The translations under genes and the position numbers were made by a program. Below the pieces are notes generated by a model. The model worked only from the letters and a program-made list of their open reading frames with translations. It was not told the DNA's origin and did no database searches. A stretch of DNA of 64,000 bases from Actinernus sp. WN-2022. Its lineage: Eukaryota > Cnidaria > Anthozoa > Actiniaria > Actinernidae. This document shows positions 1 to 11,431 of the stretch, in pieces (positions within the stretch are counted from its first letter, which is position 1; each line of letters begins with the position of its first letter). The stretch lies in NCBI GenBank assembly GCA_030867875.1, contig JAOWCC010000772.1, forward strand, positions 1 to 64,000. Direction: 5' to 3'.

Positions 1-1919
1 ATTTCCAAAGACTATGCCACATATTATTGTTATTCCATAATATGGTCAATCGAAGGTGCCCTTAATAAATTCACAGTAAATTACAAATTAAGAAAACTTA
101 CCATGCAACTAGTAACTGTAACTGGGGTCAATTGGACAACGAGAACCAATCACATTGCAGAATGAAAATAAAGCATTGGTTATTTGATCCAATCAGTGTT
201 GATTACAAGACAATATCACTTCGACTTGCTAAAGCTTCGATCTATTAAATGCAAAGTTGGTGGACTAGTTTCGAAGTCTTTTGAATGAAGAACATTGCAT
301 GGATATGCTAGTATTTGTAAGTTGAATACTTTATTTTCGTTTTGCAATGTGGTTAGTTTTCATATCTGAGTGGCCTCGGTAACAGTAGTCACACAGTCTG
401 TAAACCTGAAAGTTTAACTGAGGCAAGGGTTTAAAGTGCAAGTAGTGCCATAAAACAACAATATACTTCAGTTGTCTTACTTAGTTTTCTTTGAGAGGCA
501 GTCCTGAGCAGAAATTAAACTAGAATAAACGCTACCCGAATTGCGGGATTGATTCATCTTGTGATGTCACAATGAAAACCTACACGATTTTATTGTTAGT
601 TAGTAGTAGTTTTCTCTAGGGAGGGAGTTGATTCATCTTATGTCACGGGATCCATGAAATGTAACCAAAATTAGGGATTAAATATCAGAAATGTTACGAA
701 ATTTGCAAGATTAATACCTTTTTGTGAGAAACAAACACAATAGTACAAAAACATTTTTTATTTATTTGACATGATACTTGCACTTTAAGGTCTGTACCTT
801 AACGTTTTTTTTTTTTTTACCAAAACATTTCACAGACGGACCTAAAAATAGGGGTGATTGCCTTTGTTTTCATTTAACTTGCACAGGAAACTGGCATAAC
901 ACGCACATGCTGGGCTCACCAAAAGTGTATGTGCCTAACATTTTGCCATGGTGTGACTCAAAACAAACACACAGAATTTCTAAAATATTCATGAAGAACT
1001 AGACTGTTTAGTGATTTCTTCTCCTTCTGACGAGCTTGTGGGACAAGCTGGTGGCTGTACTTTTCTGAGGGAACATTATTGTTGTTTAATTGACAGGTGA
1101 CAAGTGGAACTATGATGCTGAACTATGATGTTTTGATGATTTTAATGCATGCCAAAGAGACCACTGTTGAGAATACGTCTTAAGCCATGTTGAGCACAAC
1201 AACACACCACTATAAGACCCTGAACACTTGTTCAATTTTCAGGGTTTAAAGGCATTTCTGCTACATGCATGTAACTGTATCCATGTCCATATTGATCAAT
1301 GCATATCAGGGCTAAAGTGAACAATCTGCACCATACAAAAGTGCGGCTGAACACTTACCAACCACTTCCGGATTGCTGTGATTTATGTTTTTTTTAGGTT
1401 TTCAACGTCCAAGTTATCAAAAAATATCTAACGACTCGACCATGTTACTTTTCATAGCCACAATATTGTTTTTATTTTTTGAGGGAGAGGTAGGAGGACT
1501 GGTAACTAGTGATGCCTTACACGGCCAAAACAAAATGATGCGAAGTTAATGCTTGTGATCGATCGTGAAGAACTATTGAAAATACAAAGGGGTTATTGTT
1601 GCCAGAATGTTGGAAAATCACACTACATGTATTCTTAAATGGTATTTGGTGCAGTGAAGAAAAGGCAAACACATACATGTAGCGATCGAGTCAACAGCTT
1701 ACAAACCACTTTCCCAACCACTTACTGGCACAATTTACTGACAATTTACTGACCACTTACAGACCACTTACAGACCACTTTTTTTACACTGCAGATTGTT
1801 CACTTTAGCCATAATGTTTTATACGTGTTGATGAAATTCAATGTATAGCCAGGGCAAGCTACAATGTAATCAAGGATTAATGGTATTAAATCTTTAGTGC
1901 GATTTAATAGTTGTACACT
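1..1919. other. Gene-free sequence, probably IP6K intron
   Basis: I see no supportable gene here. The sequence is AT-rich, and around 1735-1790 there is a short degenerate run of the words ACTTACAGACC and GACCACTT. It lies downstream of IP6K exon 2 on the minus strand, and the kinase catalytic exons have not yet appeared, so it is most simply intron. Confidence 0.5.
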
Positions 1920-2072
1920 ATTTTGTACCTCTTGGGGTAAGTCGGGACGGACAGGAAAGTATTTGGCTCTTGGTCATTTTGTACGGACCGAGTACAGCGA
2001 GGTCCGTACGTCATGACCTCGAGCCAAATGTTTTCCCATCCGGCCCTCCCACTCAGTCAATAAGTACCTAGT
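1920..2072. repeat. Imperfect palindromic MITE-like element
   Basis: The left half (GGACGGACAGGAAAGTATTTGGCTC, here shortened to its ends GGACGG and TTTGGCTC) reappears inverted on the right as GAGCCAAATG and CCATCCGGCC. The two halves meet at GTACGGACC/GGTCCGTAC around 1981-2010. This is a hairpin-forming non-autonomous element; its exact ends and target duplication are not clear. Confidence 0.55.
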
Positions 2073-2428
2073 ATTATGGTGTATGAATCATGCACGAGAT
2101 AAAATTGAAAGTCAGTCATTTTGCTGATGTTTTCCCTCTTTTTCTAAGGGTTTTATTATTACACATGCAGTATACAAGGGGTTCAATGCTAGGGTATATT
2201 TTACAACAGAATCTAAAGGAAAACTTTGATTTTAAAATATTTTGTGAAAAGTGTAACTCGCAATGGGATGTTACATGTATGTCATGTGGGGAATTTAAAA
2301 AACACAGGGTCTTACTTTCTCTCCCCCTTCCCCCTCCTCTCTTCCACCACAGGAACCCCAAATCCAAATCCAGGTAAAAATAATAAAACCAGAGCCTGCA
2401 AGCAGGCTACATGTATTTAGGCTCTTAA

Positions 2429-3278
2429 CCCTTTCACTCCTAATAGCGCCATATGGCACTATTACTGGTTACTTGCTTGGAGGGTTTAAGTCTGACTAAG
2501 TTCAAAGAGCAAGGCTCTGAGATTTTCACACACCTTAATGTATAGACAAATGATCCTATTGAACTGCATTAGGCATATTAAAAATGAATAACTTCCTCTA
2601 AATCCTCCTGTTCCATGTTTGCACTAACTTCACTTTCCGTCTCCCAACACCTAAACTTGTCCAGAAACAAGCCTTCTGTCCACAAGCACTTCACAGCAAG
2701 CTAAATTCATCCATAATGACCACAAAGCATGCCGGGAAATCCTTCCAAACAGCAACATGGCACTTCCCCCATCTTTATTCTTCAAAATATATACTGAGTC
2801 TAAAGCCATTTCGACCTAACGGCTTCATATTGCAATCAATGGCAAGTAAATGTTATCCAATATTCCAAAAAAGCTATGATAGGTGGCTCCAGACCCCCAT
2901 TTATAAAGCCCATGCTAAAGTGACAGAAGACGTCCTGGCCCATTCTACGAGTGTGAAATGAAGCTCGTTCTCCATCACAATAACATTGCACAGACTCCGT
3001 TCTACAAGATAGTGCTGATTGAAGCTCTCATCAGACTTAATATGTCCTCCAGCACTCTATAAATGGTGGAAAAGGCTTAAATTCTGTATTCCCCCAAACA
3101 AACTTCCCTCCAGCTCCGTAGCACTGCGACGTCAACATATCCAAAACTTTGAGCCCCCAGTATTATTGGTCAGATGAAAATTCCATGGTAACAATGGCTA
3201 TATATGTTTTAGGGGGAAGGGTTCGTTTTAGTGTAGAAATAGCTAAAAATCAGTTAAAATCCCTTAGGAGTGAAAGGG
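2429..3278. mobile_element. TTAA-flanked piggyBac-type non-autonomous element
   Basis: The element begins CCCTTTCACTCCTAA and ends with the exact inverted copy TTAGGAGTGAAAGGG. It is flanked on both sides by TTAA (2425-2428 and 3279-3282). A TTAA target with CCC termini is the signature of piggyBac-like elements. The 850-bp interior has no long reading frame, so it must be mobilised in trans. A second element with the same CCCTTTCAC start lies at 10276-11293. Confidence 0.8.
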
Positions 3279-3699
3279 TTAAGGTAACTAGATAAATTGT
3301 GTGAAATCACTCCTCATGAAACATAATTGGAAGAGAGACTTCAATGGTTTCACCATCTTCATATGAACCTCTGTAATTTTGATTAAATTTAATTCCCAAT
3401 AGATTTTTGCAAATTTGGTCAATATTCTCTTTAATTGCCTTTTCAAAAAGATCTAATTACAGCCATGGTGTTTCAAACTCCAGGTCTTTGTCAGAGCAAA
3501 AGCAACATGTAGCGCTCGAAACAGAGTACTCGCAGAGTACCAAATGAAATTTCGCACGATATTTCGTAGAGTACAGCGAAACACTACCATAAACGAAAGC
3601 TAAATATTAAAATACATCTCGTTGTCTTTGAAAATGAGTTCAGCAAAAAATATTACCGAAAGGCTCTCAATATAAGTTGCTGTGCAAAAATGTAAACAA

Positions 3700-3975
3700 A
3701 ACATGAATTAGCAATTAGCATGCGCTGTACTCGCACTCATTAAACTTATTGCGTGTTCTTGCAGCTTCTTGCGAGTTCTGGCGCCGCAAGAAGTTCTTGC
3801 AGGACTTCTTGTGCATGTAAATTTTTGAGCTGTATTGTATGCTCGCGATGTTTGTTCGCGAACACCTTGCATTCGCAAAGAAATTGCGAACGATTTGCAA
3901 ACAGTTCACGAAAAAAACGCGAACAAATTGCGAACACTGCACGCGATCTGCTCGCGAACATTTTGTGAACAAATG
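3700..3975. other. GCGAAC/TTGCGA-rich low-complexity block
   Basis: The words TTGCGAAC, CGCGAAC and TTCGCGAAC recur many times, on both strands, between about 3745 and 3965. Several overlapping short reading frames on both strands are a by-product of this. I do not recognise the repeat and no inverted ends are visible. The neighbouring 3283-3699 and 3976-4135 show nothing identifiable. Confidence 0.35.
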
Positions 3976-4450
3976 TACATATGTTTCTGGGCGGTACTGT
4001 ACATCTTTGTAAATAAATAATTTTCTAGTGGCTTAGCTAGTTTAGCTTTTTAGTTATTCTAGGCCACCCTGTATCATAAATCTGTTTACTCCCTTATTCA
4101 CAATATTATTGTAATATACTGCTTTTCTTATGTACATGTTGTGGTTCAAAATTTTTTTGGTTCAATTTTTTTTAAAACCAGTTCAATTTTTTTTAACCGG
4201 TTCAAATTTTTTACACTAGTTCAATTTTTTTTACACCAGTCTATTTTTTAACATTCTAAAAGGGAAGTTATGTTAACTGACGTTAGGGTTATTTTAAATG
4301 CTGGATTTGGGATCCTAAATTAGTGACTACTAGATGTTATTGTTTGCTTCGTTCTATTAATGTTTGTTCTATTGTTTGTCGGTGAAGGTAGTAGCAAATT
4401 GGAGCAAATCTTACGGGCGCTGCGAGGCAACCCAAAATTATTAGTGACTA

Positions 4451-4965
4451 GCTCTAAACACCCTAAATGAGTGAGCATCCGTTGTTGACGGTTAGGGTAT
4501 TTTTAAATGTAGGGGTAGGGTTTGTATTAGTTCACAGGACCATCGAAGAAGCATTATTATTCTGAGTTGTTCAGTGATCTAGTTCTAAGTGTAGTGACTA
4601 TAGCTCTAAACACCCTAAATTAGTGAGCATCCGTTGTTGACGGTTAGGGTATTTTTAAATGTAGGGGTAGGGTTTGTATTAGTTCACAGGACCATTGAAG
4701 AAGCATTATTATTCTGAGTTGTTCAGTGATCTAGTTCTAAGTGTAGTGACTATACAATGTAGCTCTAAACACCCTAAATTAGTGAGCATCCGTTGTTGAC
4801 GGTTAGGGTATTTTTAAATGTAGGGGTAGGGTTTGTATTAGTTCACGGGACCATTGAAGAAGCATTATTATTCTGAGTTGTTCAGTAATCTAGTTCTAAG
4901 TGTAGTGACTATAGCTCTAAACACCCTAAATTAGTGAGCACCCGTTGTTGACGGTTAGGGTGTTT
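4451..4965. repeat. Tandem repeat, unit about 150-162 bp, 3.3 copies
   Basis: Units start at GCTCTAAACACCCTAAAT at about 4451, 4613, 4762 and 4914. Each contains TTGACGGTTAGGGTATTTT and GTTCAGTGATCTAGTTC. The copies are nearly identical apart from a small insertion in the third unit, which suggests recent expansion inside the foldback element. Confidence 0.85.
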
Positions 4966-5217
4966 TTAATTTTTTTTTGTTGTTGTTTGGATTATAAGTC
5001 GTTTATGGCATCATAGAAGGCCTCTTTACTTACGCACGGTTCATCGGCCATCTTTGAAGAATCCGGTGCGCATTCGCATATAAATTTAAGAGACTGGAAA
5101 CAAATTAGCATAATGAGAGGGACTGGCTTCAACGACTAGCACTTATAGAATATACGGTGGTGTTCAAATCAACGATTGCTTCTGTGGCGCATTGCGTTAG
5201 GCGAATGGATCATCGAG

Positions 5218-5278
5218 TAGCTGAAGTTAAGCCCGATCGGGCAGGGTTAGTGAGTGGATGGGTGACCGCCAAGGAAAG
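5218..5278 (+). pseudogene. 5S rRNA-like fragment
   Basis: The run CTGAAGTTAAGC, then CGGGCAGGGTTAGTGAG, then TGGATGGGTGACCGCC, then AAGGAA follows the 3' half of eukaryotic 5S rRNA, including the internal box C region GGATGGGTGACCG (5254-5268). The 5' half is not recognisable. This could be a truncated 5S pseudogene or the head of a 5S-derived (SINE3-class) retroposon. It sits inside the foldback element 4136-5545. Confidence 0.6.
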
Positions 5279-5545
5279 TGGTAAGTAAGTGGTACAGTAA
5301 GGTAAGTAGGTAGGGGGGCAAGGGAAAAAAGGGAATGGAATAGGTTGGCTTTTTTTTTGCAGGGGAGGGGTGGGTAGATTTTTTTTTTCTTTTGAAAAAG
5401 ATAAACCAGTTTTCAAAATTTGAACTGGTGTAAATTTTTTGAACTGGTTTAAATTTTTTGAACTGGTTTAAATTTTTTGAACTGGTTTAAATTTTTTGAT
5501 CTGGTTTAAAAATTTTGAACCAAAAAAAATTTGCAACCACAACAT

Positions 5546-6057
5546 ACACACTAGTTTTTTTGGGAAAGGTTGCTAATTATTATATAAAACAAATAGCTGT
5601 CATTTTGCAGAGCATCTAGCACCTCATAGATACACAGATGTCAAACCATGAAGAGAACATCAGTTACGCCACTCGACTGGTTCTTGTGGTGCACTTCTTT
5701 CTTCTCTTCATGCTGTGACATCACCTGTACATCTATAAGAGGACTGACACAATGCAAAATAATACCTATTTGCTAAGTATTTATTAAGCGTAAAGAAATC
5801 AGTAATTGTAATACCAGGAGCTCCCCAAAACTGAATATTCCTCTTTTTAAAACTGCTAGCGGTCAGTGAACCTTCTACTATAAAACTGTCATTATCTGGA
5901 ACTCACTACTAGATCCATCATTGAAACTTTGCCAAACTAATAATACAATTAACCACTCTCTAAGACATAAACTATTACAGAAAATTTGTGATTAATCATT
6001 TAACAGATCTATTATTCCCTTTATTATGTGTACATAATCATTGTATATAGTTTTTAT
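5546..6057. other. Gene-free AT-rich sequence
   Basis: No reading frame or repeat structure was recognised in this stretch between two palindromic elements. Confidence 0.4.
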
Positions 6058-6248
6058 TTAACAAATAAAGAAGCCTTAGCCATGTTTTATACTATCATAA
6101 AACACGATGGGCATTTGAGAACATGAGAGAAATGTTAAAGCACAAGCCGAAGGCGCGTGCTTTCAACATTTCAAGAGTGTTCTCAAATGACCAGAGTGTT
6201 TTATGATAGTATAAAACATGGATTTAAGGCTTCTTTATCTGTTTTATA
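6058..6248. repeat. Palindromic MITE (CATGTTTTATACTATC arms)
   Basis: The left arm AAGCCTTAGCCATG, TTTTATACTATCATAAAACAC, ATTTGAGAACA is mirrored on the right by TGTTCTCAAATG, GTGTTTTATGATAGTATAAAA, CATGGATTTAAGGCTT, with a short loop near 6140-6160. A related fragment (CATGTTATATACTCTGAT) follows at 6310. Confidence 0.7.
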
Positions 6249-6507
6249 ATATAGATTTACGCGCGCGATGAAAGGAAACCGCCAGTTGAAAACTATATAA
6301 CACGGCTAACCATGTTATATACTCTGATAAAACATGGCTTCTTAGCCAATCAGAGCGCGCGTACTATCGTATCTATATTATAAAGATATATATAACATAA
6401 GTTAGGGTAATTAGATATTTACATGTAGCTGTAATTATCTTTGAGAAACCCCACAGGGGAGTGGATATTAAAGTATGTATGTATGTAAGTAGAGAAACCC
6501 AAGAGTT

Positions 6508-6650
6508 ATGTAGGACGACACGAATTTTTACCAAAAATACAATAGAATACAACACAATACAATTCAATACAACAATAGAACGTAACACAATACAATACAA
6601 TAGAATACAATTTGGTAGCAATTCGTGTCGTCCTACATGAAGGGATGGCC
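6508..6650. mobile_element. MITE, TAGGACGACACGAATT family, copy 1
   Basis: Inverted ends ATGTAGGACGACACGAATT and AATTCGTGTCGTCCTACAT enclose an A-rich core of ACAATACAATAGAAT words. The copy at 53666-53819 is almost identical and has an intact 8-bp target duplication. Here the left terminal segment before ATGTAGG is divergent, so the left boundary is approximate. Confidence 0.75.
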
Positions 6651-6663
6651 CCAAGACCTGTAT

Positions 6664-6835
6664 CCAGGGTTTTCAATAACATTTGAAGTAAGTGGCAAAA
6701 CTTGAAGAGTAGGCAGCGAGCATCATTGGCGCAAATATCAAATTTTTGGGGAATTTTTCAATCAAAGTAGGCAGCGATTTCATGTAAAATACCCGACGAA
6801 ATTCGCCGGCTGCCGGCTTCTATTGAAAACCCTGG
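6664..6835. mobile_element. Small element with CCAGGGTTTTCAATA ends
   Basis: It begins CCAGGGTTTTCAATA and ends with the exact inverted copy TATTGAAAACCCTGG. The 172-bp interior contains a direct duplication of AGTAGGCAGCGA. No coding capacity. The target duplication is unclear (TAT/TAC). Confidence 0.65.
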
Positions 6836-7797
6836 TACCTAGCATCATGTCTGTAGTATATGTACCACCATTAGCATTATCTATTTGGCAATCACACTCA
6901 GTTATAGACTTAAAAAAGGAGCTGTGAGAACATTGAAAAGATGTTTACTTACCTGACTGTTCAGGCATGTCTTCTGCTTGAAAGAGACCATCCTTTCTAC
7001 TCCCTACCAGCTCTATTCTTCCACTCCTTAGTCGAACTCTGTCAAAACAATAGTATTCAGTTCATATATAATAATCTTTCAGTTACATTCCTGAACTCCC
7101 GAGGAGCCAGCGCTGTGCAGTGGTATTAAAGCACCTCTGTGGCATGCGTTCAATTTTCAAACCAGGCACCATATGTGAGTTGAGTTTGTTGGTATCTTGA
7201 CCTTGCTCAGAGAGATTTATTCAGGTTCTCCTCCATCAAAAACAATCTAAATTCCAATTTGACTGGGGAATTTGCATCCCCAATTTATAATAATAATAGG
7301 AATGTGAGGAAATGCAGTATTAATCTTTTTACATGTACATGTATGTAAATAAACAAGAGCCCATCTGGGCTTTCACTCGGGCCACATGAGATTGAAGATG
7401 AAATACACTTTCATTTGAAATCTCTTAGTAATAACCAAAGGGGAGAATTATTAGCTGAATTTAGCAGTCTTTTGGAGTGGCCGGTAGCGCGGTGACTTTC
7501 ATAAAATTTCTCTGCTCCCCTAGTAAATATGTAATTTAATATTTTTGTTTTTCTCGTATGTTGACCTTTTAATTTAAACAGTTTAACACACTGCATTTGA
7601 GCAGGCATATATTCATTGTTTTGAACCCGAGAATTAACCGTACTACCGTACTTCATGGTCCCTTTCTTTAGTAGTGGGTTGTCGGTCAGGTAATTATAAA
7701 CTCTCGTCATTTAGCACAGAAAATGTATTCTGATGAATAGGGATCGGGTTGTCGTGAAGAATCTAAAGAATTCCGTCTCTTCCGGTTTGAATTTGAC
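6836..7797. other. Gene-free sequence downstream of the small minus-strand gene
   Basis: Short reading frames at 6941-7129 (+) and 7411-7710 (-) lack recognisable domains or splice support. The second could be 3' untranslated sequence of the gene at 7798-8550. Confidence 0.35.
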
Positions 7798-8550
7798 TCA
7801 TGTGTATGTTGCTTTTGGAGTTTCAAGGATATGTTGATCCAAAACTACAGGCTCTTGGGGTTTTTCATTGACTTGTGAACTTGCAGGCTCTGTAATTTGT
7901 TTTGTTTTCTTAGTATAACATAAAGTGTTGAACATGTTCATTTTCTCAAGCATGTCGCGCGTGACCTCTGTTTCTTCATTCGTTAAGTTCTCTACTTTCA
8001 TCTGTAATCTGGGAAATTCGATCTTTTCCCATGCCTTGGCACATAACTATTCCTGTTGTGGATGATTATAAGTAAAATCCTTCGATAGCTTGTACCGTTT
8101 CCGCTAGGTCAATATCCTCGCTGGAACGAAATAACTTGATCTCAATACTCTCTGATCCAACTTACGGTAAATTTAAATCTCTGACAGTTTTTAAGAGACT
8201 CATAATATTGGTCTTGAAGTGCCTTCACCCAAAATAAGATGTTCTTCTCGGATGTTTTAAATGCAGCACAGCGAGCCGATGGCTTATAGATTCCAATATC
8301 TATTTCTTCGAATTTTAGCTTTCCGGATCCTGGCCCCTTTGCTTCAGGTCGTCGTACGTGTCGTATATAAAAGCACTGGCCATCTGGGTAAAAAACGCGG
8401 TCCTTCTGCTCCGACAATAGCGCCAGTTGCAATATCCTGAGCCTGTTGGAAGGCTTTCGCACGAGTGAAGTTAAATAAAACATTAAACTGGCTTACATTT
8501 GAGAGATGAGACTCCAAGTTACAGAGAAAGTTGCTCGCGGATTCCGCCAT
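7798..8550 (-). CDS. Two-exon gene of unknown function with one frameshift
   Basis: I do not recognise this protein. It starts at 8550 (MAESASNFLCNLESHLSN) in a good context (AAGATGG). Exon 1 ends at 8166 before a consensus donor GTAAGT; exon 2 begins at 8001 after an acceptor (GATTACAG) and runs in phase 0 to TGA at 7798, giving about 195 residues. One base of frameshift is needed between QDIATG and LLSEQKDRVFYPDGQ (around 8420-8440), so this copy is a pseudogene or carries a sequence error. The middle is a mixed hydrophobic/charged domain (CFYIRHVRRP, IDIGIYKPSARC, ILFWVKALQDQYYESL); the C-terminus is Lys/Glu-rich. It lies on the IP6K strand within the presumed second IP6K intron. Confidence 0.45.
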
Positions 8551-9295
8551 CTTGCTTTACTGTATTAAATTATGTAAATAAATTAACCTGGTGATTGTTG
8601 CGTGACCAGCACAGTGCGATCTGATTGGTGTGAATTTGACCTTTAACGCATGCGCTGAACGCTTGCTACACGGAATAAAAAAAAATAACGACTTGCATTT
8701 TAAGACTCGGTGCTGCCACAGGCAGCCCGAGTAATAATATGGGCAGCATTACGCAGCATGGGCCTGGACAACATTTAAGTTAAATAATTCATGATAGTGT
8801 TAGTAATAACAGATTTAAGGTTCTGTTTTATTCTTGACATGGAGCACTACATTTCATTCCTAAAATACAATGTCAGTTTCATGAAATTGACAACAACAAA
8901 AGTGATTTTGATGTGAATGCCTGATTACAAATATGGGCATAAAAATTAAGAATCCTATCATTCGGGATTATTTTGATCACTTTTTCGTCAAAAAATACCT
9001 TTTCTACAGTATTACTTCCCCACGTACCTCGTAATATCATTTTAGCAGCAGTGTTATACCTTAAAATAACCATCTCATGACAGGCTATCAGTTGTGCTTG
9101 CTACAATTGCGATCAATCACCTGTGTAAACATATTGTAAATTTTGTCGCCAATTTCACTTGTCAATTTCATGAAATCAACACTATATGTCCATAACAGAT
9201 TGTGGTGCTCATGATGCATAGAACAACTTCAAAATATATTTCCATTTCATGTCGTCCAGGCCCTTTTTGCATGACGTGGCCCATATGTATCTCAC
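8551..9295. other. Intron sequence without recognised features
   Basis: Only short reading frames without support are present. It includes a small inverted motif GGTGCTGCC/GGCAGCCCGAG near 8710 but no clear element. Confidence 0.4.
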
Positions 9296-9503
9296 CTATG
9301 TGGTCTTTTCTCTATAGTTTCCACTCTGTTTATTCTTCGTGATCGTCTTTTAGGTGATTCTACGAGTTCAGAGTCTTCACTGTCACTGTCTGAACTGTGG
9401 TATTTTCCACCCTTTAACTGGCTTTCCAGAGCCCTTTTGTCAGGGTGAGCAATAATGTGAATATAGCCATCGGAATCTTCCTCAAAACTTACATACACCA
9501 CAC
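9296..9503 (-). CDS. IP6K: IP6K exon 2 (inositol hexakisphosphate kinase)
   Basis: This internal exon continues exon 1 (12777-12966). It is preceded by acceptor TTTTGTTCTTAG and followed by donor GTGAGATAC. The split glycine codon (G from exon 1, GT from exon 2) gives YRG then VVYVSFEEDSDGYIHIIAHP, matching the conserved segment that follows the N-terminal motif in animal IP6 kinases. The rest is an acidic serine cluster (SSDSDSEDSELVE) followed by basic residues (KRRSRR), as expected of the variable linker before the catalytic core. The enzyme phosphorylates InsP6 to the pyrophosphate InsP7. The substrate- and ATP-binding motifs are not in the window, so later exons must lie to the left. Confidence 0.92.
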
Positions 9504-9654
9504 CTAAGAACAAAACACATGGAAAACATACAATCAGCAATGCACTACTGTCAGAGTGACATTACTAATAAGGCTATGGGTTAAAATCCGAAAAATAGTT
9601 ACATATAAAAGGGGGTTCATTTGAAGCTGGTTTACCAGCAACCTTATTTAATGT

Positions 9655-9908
9655 TGATAACTTGTGACAGTCTGACGAGACTGATAAACTTGAGGCTGAC
9701 GTGGACCTATGATTTTACGCCCTTATCTGAGAAGATGTGAAGGTCCATTAACCTGATTTGCAGTTTGAGAACGAGATTGTTTCACAAAGGCAGCACCTTC
9801 TACTATGGACCAACACTCATGCAGGGTCTTAAAATAACTGCCGGGTGTTTGAACCCACGACCTCCCACACAACAGACCGGAGCTTAACCATTGAGCTAAC
9901 AAGACTCT
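9655..9908 (-). mobile_element. tRNA-derived SINE (minus strand) in IP6K intron 1
   Basis: On the minus strand a tRNA-like head reads TTAGCTCAATGGTTAAGC (A box) and, about 40 bases later, GGTTCAAACACCC (B box). A body of unrelated sequence follows toward 9655. The head lacks a foldable acceptor stem, so it is a SINE and not a tRNA gene. Its 3' limit is approximate. It stands head to head with the SINE starting near 9916. Confidence 0.65.
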
Positions 9909-10021
9909 GAACTGGTTTATAATAGCTCAGTTGGTAGAGCACAGTCTAGCATGCAGGAGGGACGGGATAAGAATCATGGCTGCATCCTTATATGCAGGGA
10001 CGTATAAGCCGTTGACCTTAA

Positions 10022-11431
10022 TAGACCAGTTCGCAGTTAATTCTGACATTTTGAAAGGGGTGCAAACATGGCGCGAAATACAGTGTTTGTATTGGAATCC
10101 AATGCCAAATAAAATCTGTATAAACGAATCTCTGAAATATTTTTCAGATACGAGTCAAAGTCTGTGGGAAAATTTACAGACAGTGTATGGAAAACTGAAA
10201 ACATGATAGCACGCTTCCCAGCACAGCTACATCCCTCAAATTTTTGTTCAGTTAATTTTTTACTTGGTATCTTAACCCTTTCACCACTACAAGCCGGAAA
10301 AGCGGCCAATATGAAGCATGTACCTGGGAAAAATTATTGCATCAAACCTAGACATGCTGGAGATACGATGTTGCGATACTATTTCAAGGGATGAATAACT
10401 TCAAAGTCAGAGCTATAACAGGGATCGCTTGACTCTCCCACTTTGGAGAAAAACGCATTTGTTTTGGAGATCGCTGTTCGTTTCTTCGATTTTCGCGAAT
10501 TTTGAGGAGCTGAAAATCGGCTCAAGAAAACCTTCCCATTTGCACTTGAAATCAAAAGCAAACACAAAATAACCACTCAGTCATTACAGTACCTTGTTTA
10601 ATCTTTCCAACCAGCAGGTTTGTTTGCATAAAATCCACCAAACGACTGTGAAGCGTGCTATTCTTAATGCTGCACTTCTCTCCACCATGTTTTCCTGCTC
10701 CCCAACTCCAATTGCATGCTGGGTAATCAGCAAAAAAATCACAAGGGGACACCCCCTCTGGGACTCCTGTAGGATTTTTTTATAAGTCTTTTACCCCTAC
10801 AACCAAGAGCGGTGATTTGGACTCAAGCCGTTGCTTTAAAGTGACAGAAACACATCCTAATAGGTTGAGCAGGGGCAAAAGACAACCAACTGCAGAATTT
10901 CAAAGGTTTCAGTGAAGAATTATTTCATGTGTCCCAAAGCAGAAACACAAAAGAAAAACCCTATGAAACCCCTCACAAGGCCTACTAAAAGCAAACCAAG
11001 TACTTTTCAGCCGTCATCAGACTTAATGATGTCTTCAAGCTCTCTGACAGTGGCTTATTTGTCCAAAATTAGAGCACATTTCATTGGAAATCCTACAGAA
11101 GAAAGCATACTTACCGCCGACGAGTCCGTAGAATTCTGCCGAATGGCATCATGGGGAAAGTTTGAGCCCTTGGTTTAAAAAGGCAGCAGTATTTAACTAC
11201 CCCGGGCAAGCCAAACTGGAACTGAGGGGGGAGGGTTGAGTTAGCACTCTGAATTTCACCAATTCAGCCCAAACGCTTCCGGTGGTGAAAGGGTTAAGTT
11301 TGTATCTGAAGAATATTTCAGAGATTCGATTTTACCGTGTTTTTTTTACATCTGATTCCCATACCAACATTGTATTTCACGCCATGTTTGCACCCCTTTC
11401 TAAATGTCGGAATTAACTGTAAACTGATCTA
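10022..11431. mobile_element. TTAA-flanked foldback element inserted in a SINE
   Basis: The ends TAGACCAGTT and AACTGATCTA are flanked by TTAA on both sides. Arms of about 190 bp are inverted copies; shared words include GCAGTTAATTC, GGGGTGCAAACATGGCG and CGAATCTCTGAAATATT. Without the nested element (10276-11293) it would be about 390 bp and almost wholly palindromic. Confidence 0.8.
10276..11293. mobile_element. TTAA-flanked piggyBac-type element nested in the foldback
   Basis: The start CCCTTTCACCACTACAAG and the end GGTGGTGAAAGGG are inverted (CCCTTTCACCAC), with TTAA at 10272-10275 and 11294-11297. Only the first nine bases (CCCTTTCAC) are shared with the element at 2429-3278. No transposase reading frame; 1018 bp. 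Confidence 0.78.

Larger units (their letters stand above)
4136..5545. mobile_element. Foldback element with T-rich inverted arms
   Basis: The left end ATGTTGTGGTTCAAAATT is mirrored at the right end by TTTGCAACCACAACAT. Inside both ends run about 130 bp of a GGTTCAATTTTTTT-type word (left) and its complement AAATTTTTTGAACTGGTTT (right), each repeated several times. The interior holds a roughly 150-bp tandem repeat and a 5S rRNA-like block. No transposase is present and the target duplication is not evident. Confidence 0.6.

Noticed and set aside
3715..4020. Several overlapping frames on both strands
   Set aside because: By-products of GCGAAC-rich low-complexity DNA.
4451..4965. Interstitial telomere repeats (TTAGGGT words)
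   Set aside because: The words occur once or twice per 150-bp unit and are not in tandem.
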